This document shows positions 34,226 to 40,318 of a stretch of 40,318 nucleotides of DNA, one piece after another. The notes beneath the pieces were generated by a model. It was not told the origin of the DNA. It saw only the letters and a list, made by a program, of their open reading frames with translations, and made no database searches. The translations under genes were made by a program, and so were the position numbers. Position 1 is the first letter of the stretch. The number at the start of each line of letters is the position of its first letter. Origin of the DNA: an uncultured Prevotellaceae bacterium (lineage in GTDB: Bacteria > Bacteroidota > Bacteroidia > Bacteroidales > Bacteroidaceae). The DNA lies in contig ONLU01000035.1 in assembly GCA_900318795.1 (NCBI GenBank), positions 1 through 40,318 on the forward strand. Direction: 5' to 3'.

Positions 34226-34735
34226 CTAACTTGAATGATTGGGATTTATAGTTTTCATCTCGAACTTTGGCAGCTCTATCGTGTTAAAATAGTCATCATA
34301 CATCTGTAGATAACCAGCCTGAATATCCTGAGCGAGATAGTTTTCATCAATACCATCAATCTTTTCAAGAAGTGTCTCGTCTGAAACAATCTTTAGATTT
34401 GAACGAAGCACCTTGAAAAATTTAATCTCGCTATATTCGATTCTATTGTCAGCTCGTATAGTTTGAACTGCGACATCAGCCACTTTTAGTTCCTGTTCTT
34501 CTGTCAAAGTCTCTTCTGCCAGACTTGTCAGATATTGTTTTAAGAAACCTTTTCCTTTGAGATTGATTTCTTTCACCAGCGTATCCAGTTCTTTGTCAAT
34601 GTCAATCTCACCAAATAAGTGATTTTCTTTTGACATCTGTTTAATCAATGCTACCTCTTCTGAGGCGATTTCGCCATCACATGACATACAGGCAAAAGCT
34701 GTTCTTAACAATAATTCATTCTGTTCCATACTCAA
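34226..34735 (-). CDS. TerB-like (tellurite-resistance/DjlA-like) helical protein
   Basis: A 169-residue all-helical protein. MEQNELLLRTAFACMSCDGE, IASEEVALIKQMSKE and later VADVAVQTIRADNRIEYSEI, KFFKVLRSNL follow the TerB pattern of two helix pairs with acidic ADG/ADN loops that bind metal. TerB-like domains are found in tellurite- and phage-resistance loci and as partners of J-domain/Hsp70 systems. Here the gene overlaps the stop of the kinase-AAA+ gene by 4 bases and an Hsp70 gene lies upstream, so it probably acts in the same machine. Confidence 0.75.
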   Translation of the reverse strand: MSMEQNELLLRTAFACMSCDGEIASEEVALIKQMSKENHLFGEIDIDKELDTLVKEINLKGKGFLKQYLTSLAEETLTEEQELKVADVAVQTIRADNRIEYSEIKFFKVLRSNLKIVSDETLLEKIDGIDENYLAQDIQAGYLQMYDDYFNTIELPKFEMKTINPNHSS

Positions 34736-36522
34736 AATCCTATTTTACGCCGTTCATCATTTTTCTTTACTCCCATAAATTTGTCACGAATATCCTCATG
34801 ACGTTTGATTTGCTCCAATGTCAAACTTGGCTTAACCTGACTGATAGCCTCTTCAAGCAGATTCATTGTTATTTTTCCTATTTTTCTTCTGAAAGCAAGG
34901 CGAGCCGCAGTATCAATCACAAGACTAATATCAGCGGAGACATAGTTCTCAGTCCTCTCAGCCAATAAATCATAGTCGATGCCAAAGTCATAGTTGCGTT
35001 TGCCTATGCCTATTTGGAACATCCGTTTCCTTGTTTCCTTGTCAGGCTGAGGAATATAGTACTTCAATTCCAATCTACCTGCTCGTAATGCAGCTTCATC
35101 TATATCTGTTGGTTTGTTGGTAGCTGCAATTACCAGAACGCCATCCTCGCCACAATTGTTCAACTGAGTTAAAAACTCATTCACAGCTCCTGCCGTCGTT
35201 GCATTATTATGTGCACTGCGGTCTCTTATCAAAGAATCCACCTCGTCCAAGAAAAGAATAGTCGGTGCATTCTGTCTGGCTTCATTAAATATGTCTGCTA
35301 TCTTACCTTTTCCTCCATCAATATAAGGTGAAGCAACATCAGAGCCTCTGACATATTGATAGTTGAAACCAGTTTCCTCAGCGAACTTCTCTGCGAAGAA
35401 AGTCTTTCCGCATCCTGGAGGGCCATAGAACAGCAAACCATTTGGAATGCTCAGCCCCAGTTCTTTTGCTTGTTCTGGATTTTGCAATAAGTCTATGACA
35501 TCCGATTGAAGTTGCTCTTTAAGTTCTGCCATTCCTGCAACATCAGCGAAACCATTGCCACGTTTGACTCTCTTCTTTGGTTCTTCTGTCTTTGTTACAT
35601 CACTTGCATGTTTGACCATCTCAACCTTGACTTTCCCATCAATGGCATCCAACATTTCCTGCGCAGTCTGAAAACGGTCTTGTACGTCATTCTGTGTAGC
35701 TTTATGAATGACATTAAGCAGTTGCTCATCCAATTCAAACATATCTATGTTTGGCATACGTAAAGGATGCTCTCTTTCCTTTTGCAGTCTTTCCACAATC
35801 TGCTGTTCACTCATCCTTGATGCATCGAAGAACCAAGGCAACTCATCAAAAATCAGTTGATAAAGTATCACCCCAACAGAGAACAAATCCGACTGCACAC
35901 AACTCACACCATTAAACCGCTCTGGTGCCATATAGAACGGATTGAGTTGTTTCAAGTTGGGTTTGGCTGGCTCTTGATTTAGAAATCTTGCATATCCAAA
36001 GTCTATCAGTTTAAGACCATCCAATGTTCCTGACAGGTCGAGCATCAGATTCTGTACAGTCACCTCGTTATGAATAATCGGTGTGTTCTGTGTATGCAGA
36101 TATTGGAGTGCAGAAAGCAGAGCTTTTGCCACCTGTTTGATTTCATAAACACTCAAATCTTCGCGGGCTATCCGCTTATCCAACGTCTCACCACTTACGA
36201 ACTCCGTCACGATATATGCCAGTTGCTGCCCATTGGCAATCAACTTCCCACTATCTACATACTTGCAGACATTCTTGCATGAGCAAGCGTCCCCTTGAGC
36301 AGAGCGCGGGTGATTCAGCACCTTAGCCACTTCCACCTCGATGATACTACCGTCTTTGTCAAACTGCGAGTATTGCAATTTCGAGTAGTATATCAGTTTT
36401 AGGAACCGAAGTTTTCCACTTGCATCCCTCACACGGTAGGTCTCCGCATAATCACCTTCCTTATGCGGAAACACTACCGTGTAGCGATTGTCTATTGTTT
36501 GTCCTTTTTCAAATAGAAACAT
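34732..36522 (-). CDS. Hanks-type (pseudo)kinase fused to AAA+ ATPase
   Basis: A 596-residue fusion. Residues of about 14-295 are a protein-kinase fold: Lys42 in RFLKLIYY, a catalytic loop HNEVTVQN (151-158), DFG at 174-176, APE at 199-201. The canonical HRD is HNE, so the catalytic Asp is Glu and the domain may be a weak or dead kinase. Residues of about 322-580 are an AAA+ module of the FtsH/Cdc48 type: Walker A GPPGCGKT (367-374), Walker B ILFLDEVDS (422-430), sensor 1 VIAATNKP (464-471), and AGRLELKYYIPQP with the arginine finger region. The lysine-rich linker (300-321) separates them. It probably senses a ligand or partner through the kinase fold and remodels a protein target. It follows the zinc-ribbon gene by 10 bases and overlaps terB by 4. 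Confidence 0.88.
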   Translation of the reverse strand: MFLFEKGQTIDNRYTVVFPHKEGDYAETYRVRDASGKLRFLKLIYYSKLQYSQFDKDGSIIEVEVAKVLNHPRSAQGDACSCKNVCKYVDSGKLIANGQQLAYIVTEFVSGETLDKRIAREDLSVYEIKQVAKALLSALQYLHTQNTPIIHNEVTVQNLMLDLSGTLDGLKLIDFGYARFLNQEPAKPNLKQLNPFYMAPERFNGVSCVQSDLFSVGVILYQLIFDELPWFFDASRMSEQQIVERLQKEREHPLRMPNIDMFELDEQLLNVIHKATQNDVQDRFQTAQEMLDAIDGKVKVEMVKHASDVTKTEEPKKRVKRGNGFADVAGMAELKEQLQSDVIDLLQNPEQAKELGLSIPNGLLFYGPPGCGKTFFAEKFAEETGFNYQYVRGSDVASPYIDGGKGKIADIFNEARQNAPTILFLDEVDSLIRDRSAHNNATTAGAVNEFLTQLNNCGEDGVLVIAATNKPTDIDEAALRAGRLELKYYIPQPDKETRKRMFQIGIGKRNYDFGIDYDLLAERTENYVSADISLVIDTAARLAFRRKIGKITMNLLEEAISQVKPSLTLEQIKRHEDIRDKFMGVKKNDERRKIGF

Positions 36523-36532
36523 CTTCCTGTTT

Positions 36533-36808
36533 TTAATTTCTTATTACACATATGAAGTCAACTTGTCTATGACAATTATCGCAAATAGATAAATATCCTG
36601 CTTGTCCCATAAGATTCTCCCAAGTCCATGCTGAACTTCGAAACCAAACCCATCTCAATTTAGACGAGTCTTTTCCGCATTGTGGACAAGACGTATGCCT
36701 ACTATTTTCCTTTAATACCTTGGAAAACAATTGGAAGTACGTAGGATTATTATCACAAGCTTCAACATCTTCCCAAGGGAAGAAACTTGCATTAACTCTT
36801 TTACTCAT
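36533..36808 (-). CDS. small zinc-ribbon protein
   Basis: A 91-residue protein, MSKRVNASFFPWEDVEACDN, with two CxxC knuckles: Cys41-Cys44 (SCPQCGKD) and Cys77-Cys80 (ICDNCHRQ), spaced to bind one zinc. Between them lies an aromatic stretch (LRWVWFRSSAWTWENLMGQA). This suggests a small adaptor or nucleic-acid-binding protein; the function is not recognised. It is encoded 37 bases after the Hsp70 gene and 10 bases before the kinase-AAA+ gene, so co-expression is nearly certain. Confidence 0.7.
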   Translation of the reverse strand: MSKRVNASFFPWEDVEACDNNPTYFQLFSKVLKENSRHTSCPQCGKDSSKLRWVWFRSSAWTWENLMGQAGYLSICDNCHRQVDFICVIRN

Positions 36809-36845
36809 TTGTCAATGTCTTCCTAATAAAATACATTCATCTATT

Positions 36846-39356
36846 TTAGTCAAGGCCTACCGGACCTTGTGGCACCTTTCCTTCTGGAAGCAAAGCAATT
36901 AACTCACCTACAATAGGATGAAGCTTTTCTGCTGTAGGCTGATTTCCTATAATAACCATTCCTTGATTGATAAGGTCTCTTGCTCGTCTTGAATCCCTCC
37001 AAGGCTGAGAAGCAAAGTCCTTGTTCCAGTCAATAATCCAATGAATGTAATAATGTACGCGAGCTAATTGATATTGCAAAGCATTTACTTGGTCAAGCAG
37101 TTCTCGGCCTGTAGCAACATTTTTAGAGCGAATAACGCTATCTATCTGTGAATGCAGTTGCTTGACTATCTCGGATGAGCGGTCATTGCCTAAGTCTTTA
37201 TTTGTTCTCTCTAACAAGTCAAAAGACTCACGCAAATCTTTCTCAAGTCTATCCCATTCTGTTGAAGCGTCTAAGTCGTCCATGTCACGTCTTATTAGAC
37301 GCAGCCTGTCACGCAATTTCATCCAGTCATTACTATTATAAGACTCTTCTTTCAATTTCAATAAATCTTCGCGTATTCTCTTTACGTCCACACCTTCTAA
37401 CTCAAGGATTCTAGCCTGTTCTAGTGCATCATTCAAGTCATTCTCAAATTGTTCCTTTCCATATTCAACAGTGCCACTTGTATCAACGGCTTTTGCAATA
37501 GTAAAATCAAAAGCAGGAAAATAAACTTCCATAGACATCATTTGAGATCTGTCTGCTTTTAATGTAATGTGGACATCGCTACCAGCAGGAATAAATTGTT
37601 CAACTTCTTCTCCATTAATAGAAACCTCACAAACCTGATCGTAGAATAAGACGGATTTGCCTCTTCCTCCTTCATCCGCTTGATAAATAGGAATAACAAG
37701 CACATCATTTGGATTTCCTGGTCGTAAGTCCTTCAATGTGTGGCGCTCATTATCTACTCCTGTTGCAGGTAATGGCTTATTTCGCTCTAAACCTTTGATA
37801 GGTTCAATGACAGCCTTTTCCTTTTCATGATTCCAAATCCCAATAGCAATATCATAAGGAAGTGTTGCACTACTCATGGCTGCACCTTGTATAATTGTTA
37901 TCTCGGATGGGAAACATTCAATCTTTCCTTGCTTACCATAACAGTTAATGGTGAAGGCATTCGGCTTCCCTTTTTGGAAATGCAATTCAATCACATTTCC
38001 TTGTTTATTAACATCAATCCTTTCAGAAATAAAAGCTTTGTCTGAACGTTCAAATTCAACTTGTACATCTTCAATGCTGTTACTGCTATCCAGTGAGACG
38101 CTAATCCACTGACTATCCTCCACAGTTGCAGCTTGATAGCCAACGTTCAATTTAACAAGTTGACTTCCAATTGACGGTTCTGGACCTGTTCCCTTGCTAA
38201 TATCTATTGTTGATGCATACAAGGCAGCACCACGTGCGACTACCGTCATCGGGTCCACGTTGGTGTCAACCTTATCTGTGATTTGTTTTCTTAACATCTC
38301 CCTCACTATCGGGGATAATGTTGGGCCTCCAACAAGGATAAGAGAAGCCAAATCGGCTCCTGTCAGATTGTTTCTACTCAATAGTTTCTTACAGATGTCA
38401 ACAGCCTCCTGATAAATGGGAGTTATTACATCTGAAAGTTCTTGTCGTGTTACGCTAAAGTCGGGCTCTATAGACTCTCCATTGTCATCTTCTCCGAAAT
38501 CCATATCACGGTCGTATGCAGAGAAATCTGTATGCTCGTCAAACGAGAGGTCGATTCTCAGTTCTTCTGCTACAGCTTTGAGGGCTTCTCGCAGTGTCTT
38601 AGCCTTCCATTCTTCTGCAAAGATAGAATCCAAAGAGTAAGTTTCTTTTAGCCTTGGAATGAGAATGTTGTTGATAACAGCTTCGTCAAGGTTCTTTCCT
38701 CCGAGCCAGTTGTTTCCTTCAGTATCAACAATACTCATTATGCCGTCTTCCACTCTTACAAGAGCAGCATCAAAAGTTCCACCGCCAAAGTCGAATACCA
38801 ACCAGAAACCATTCTTTTGCGAACTTGACACACCGTATGCATAACATGCTGCGATTGGCTCTTGAAGTAACTCGCATTGATGGAATCCTGCAATCTCAGC
38901 GGCTTTCTTCGTTGCATCATTTTGGTTGACATTAAATTTTGCAGGTACTGTAACCACTACTGCATTAACCTCTTCATCATTGATGATTGATTTTAACTCT
39001 TTCAAAACTTCTGCTGAAAGCTCAATAGGGGTGTATCCATCTTTCTTCATGTGAGAGTTTCTGAAAATGGTATCACGAGCCATTTCTCTTTTAAACTCTA
39101 TATAGCCATAAGTTTCAGATTGAGTACCTTTTTTTATGGCCTCAATATAATCTGAGGCAATACTTGTCTTTGCTTTCAATCCTACTCTTACACTTTTCTG
39201 TCCTTTTTTGTCTTGTGCAAAATACACACAAGAGGGAAGAGTGTCATTCTGTGGCTGGCGTGTCTTCTTTATGACAGGTTCGCCATTTTCCATTCTCGCA
39301 ATGGCAGAGTTGGTCGTTCCCAAGTCAATGCCATAATCAATTTTATGTCTTGCCAT
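36846..39356 (-). CDS. divergent Hsp70-family chaperone
   Basis: An 836-residue protein, longer than DnaK (about 640). The ATPase domain is clear: phosphate 1 YGIDLGTTNSAIARM (residues 8-22), phosphate 2 VFDFGGGTFDAALVRV (near 187), connect 2 region LQEPIAACYAYG (164-175), and the adenosine motif LILVGGPTLSPIV. A degenerate substrate-binding beta domain follows, then about 200 residues of helix (EQARILELEGVDVKRIREDL, RLIRRDMDDLDASTEWDRLE) instead of the usual lid, without a DnaK-type EEVD-like end. Unlike dnaK it has no grpE or dnaJ beside it. It probably has specialised clients supplied by its neighbours. The stop lies 37 bases before the zinc-ribbon gene. Confidence 0.9.
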   Translation of the reverse strand: MARHKIDYGIDLGTTNSAIARMENGEPVIKKTRQPQNDTLPSCVYFAQDKKGQKSVRVGLKAKTSIASDYIEAIKKGTQSETYGYIEFKREMARDTIFRNSHMKKDGYTPIELSAEVLKELKSIINDEEVNAVVVTVPAKFNVNQNDATKKAAEIAGFHQCELLQEPIAACYAYGVSSSQKNGFWLVFDFGGGTFDAALVRVEDGIMSIVDTEGNNWLGGKNLDEAVINNILIPRLKETYSLDSIFAEEWKAKTLREALKAVAEELRIDLSFDEHTDFSAYDRDMDFGEDDNGESIEPDFSVTRQELSDVITPIYQEAVDICKKLLSRNNLTGADLASLILVGGPTLSPIVREMLRKQITDKVDTNVDPMTVVARGAALYASTIDISKGTGPEPSIGSQLVKLNVGYQAATVEDSQWISVSLDSSNSIEDVQVEFERSDKAFISERIDVNKQGNVIELHFQKGKPNAFTINCYGKQGKIECFPSEITIIQGAAMSSATLPYDIAIGIWNHEKEKAVIEPIKGLERNKPLPATGVDNERHTLKDLRPGNPNDVLVIPIYQADEGGRGKSVLFYDQVCEVSINGEEVEQFIPAGSDVHITLKADRSQMMSMEVYFPAFDFTIAKAVDTSGTVEYGKEQFENDLNDALEQARILELEGVDVKRIREDLLKLKEESYNSNDWMKLRDRLRLIRRDMDDLDASTEWDRLEKDLRESFDLLERTNKDLGNDRSSEIVKQLHSQIDSVIRSKNVATGRELLDQVNALQYQLARVHYYIHWIIDWNKDFASQPWRDSRRARDLINQGMVIIGNQPTAEKLHPIVGELIALLPEGKVPQGPVGLD

Positions 39357-39368
39357 AATCGTATATGT

Positions 39369-40252
39369 TTATATGTTTTGTCTTACTGTGATTTTTGCTG
39401 ACTGTATCATTTCTCCATTATAATTTATCTGAAGCCTGGTAATCCCAGAAATGACCCGCTTGCCTTCGGGTAGTGTTTCATCAGGAACAAATTGTGCTTC
39501 AAACGGCATGCCATCGTTATAATCGAGTCCTAACAACTCAACAATCTCATATCCATGAGCATTGAAATTGTCCTTGATCCTTTTTAAAGCCTGTTTGAGT
39601 TGCCTGTATCCTTTAACTTCAGGATCCATTTTCGACAAGTTTGTTTCTATCTTGGCAATTTCATCACCAACTTTTAAAGCAAAAGAATGGTCAACTTTTT
39701 GATCTCCTGCTAGTTTATTATTAGACATTTGTTTGTCTATAAGTTCCACCAACTTACTATCCAGTTTCACAGACTCTTCTTGCATTGTCTTCTGTGCTGT
39801 TTCCAGTACTTCTTGTGCTGAGCGTATCTTGTCTATCGTTGAGGCTCCGCTACTAATCTTCCTCCTTAATATATAATAGGTACAGGCCAACAGTCCTATG
39901 GCTATTAAAATACCTAATGCCCCAAGCCACGTGCGGCTGTTAATACTATTAGATAACGTACTGACATTACTGTCAATCTTTTGGTTGGCATCCGAAATGT
40001 CTGCCCCAACCTTTTCAGCCAAGGTCTTGACATTCTCAGTCTGCTGCTGTTGTTTAGCCCGCAAACTATCCAATCCCTTTGCTTGTTGCTGATACAAACC
40101 TCGCAATTTTCCATCCTCTTGCTGAAGTCTGGATATGGTGGATTTCAAGTTACTCACTTCTCTTTGAAGAGTAGAAATTTTCAAAGAGTCACTACTTTCT
40201 GCATTTATTGCAAGAAAAGTAACTGAACTTTCGCAAGTGAATATTCATTCAT
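39369..40252 (-). CDS. membrane-anchored coiled-coil protein, frameshifted near its start
   Basis: The uninterrupted frame runs from 40184 (TTG) to 39369, 271 residues: a coiled coil (LQREVSNLKSTISRLQQED, later QQQAKGLDSLRAKQQQ), one transmembrane helix (residues 84-105, WLGALGILIAIGLLACTYYI), a second helical region and a beta-rich end (ITRLQINYNGEMIQSAKITV). The true start is probably ATG 40252, which shares its A with the upstream stop (TGATG). From there the frame reads MNEYSLAKVQLLFL and stops, while the next frame continues LAINAESSDSLKIS, so one missing T in the run at 40215-40218 would restore a signal peptide ending at INA-ESS. The coiled coil would then face the periplasm. It stops 12 bases before the Hsp70 ATG. 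Confidence 0.6.
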
Positions 40253-40318
40253 CAAGCGACTAATTTATACATTTGATAGAGTTTATGGAACTTAGGATTG
40301 GCATCAATAACCGCAGAA
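40252..40318 (-). CDS. 3' end of an upstream gene of the cluster
   Basis: The last 21 codons (SAVIDANPKFHKLYQMYKLV and a final Ala) run off the right edge; the stop TGA at 40254-40252 overlaps the ATG of the next gene by one base. It is too short to identify, but shows the cluster continues to the right. Confidence 0.5.
   Translation of the reverse strand, partial: SAVIDANPKFHKLYQMYKLVA

Noticed and set aside
30145-40318. The A+T-rich cluster as a prophage or integrative element
   Set aside because: No integrase, capsid, terminase, relaxase or attachment repeat is visible in the window, although the right boundary is not seen.

Overview
The window looks like chromosomal DNA of a Bacteroidales bacterium, most likely Prevotellaceae (Prevotella/Segatella-like). 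Reasons: most transcription units are preceded by the Bacteroidota -7 box TAnnTTTG; the gene content includes a smalltalk-type peptide, BspA-like surface proteins, a RAYT transposase with REP hairpins, a CHU_C (gliding-motility/type 9 secretion-type) C-terminal domain, a PorT-type beta-barrel, a DUF2582 protein, a bifunctional HisB and a YhcH/YjgK/YiaL protein. No rRNA, tRNA or CRISPR array was seen.

Layout. (A) 1-4.5 kb is accessory and rearranged: the tail of a smalltalk peptide, then two 5'-truncated surface-protein genes lying head to head with a RAYT/REP element exactly between them, each followed by a homologous peptide gene of about 52 codons, then an antitoxin/PIN-toxin pair. A 27-bp imperfect palindrome occurs three times here. 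(B) 4.5-29.8 kb is mostly housekeeping DNA: a large MscS-type channel, a LruC/DUF4114-type lipoprotein, an inositol-monophosphatase-family enzyme convergent with recQ, a recJ-recQ operon, a peptide-degradation operon (aminopeptidase P, bleomycin-hydrolase-like C1 protease, YhcH protein), a CHU_C protein coupled to uvrA, a LysM/periplasmic-binding protein with a PorT-like barrel, a POT peptide transporter coupled to a nuclease-family protein, aspS, a DUF2582 protein, a small conserved protein, hisB and a membrane protein.

(C) From about 30.1 kb to the right edge all genes run leftward, the DNA is visibly more A+T-rich, and functions are mostly unassigned. In transcription order: the tail of an unknown gene, a signal-peptide/coiled-coil/one-TM protein, a divergent Hsp70 with a long helical C-terminus, a zinc-ribbon protein, a fusion of an Hanks-type (pseudo)kinase with an AAA+ ATPase, a TerB-like protein, a tail-anchored protein, an unknown protein, a DUF6804-like membrane protein, and, behind their own promoter, two further unknown genes. 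Overlaps or gaps of a few bases tie the core together. This Hsp70 / kinase-AAA+ / TerB / membrane-protein cassette is the best candidate for an undescribed system: it looks like an ATP-driven chaperone or remodelling machine coupled to a phospho-signal sensor and the membrane, possibly for stress or biological conflict. At least two genes in it appear to carry single-base frameshifts at homopolymers, either real decay or sequence errors.
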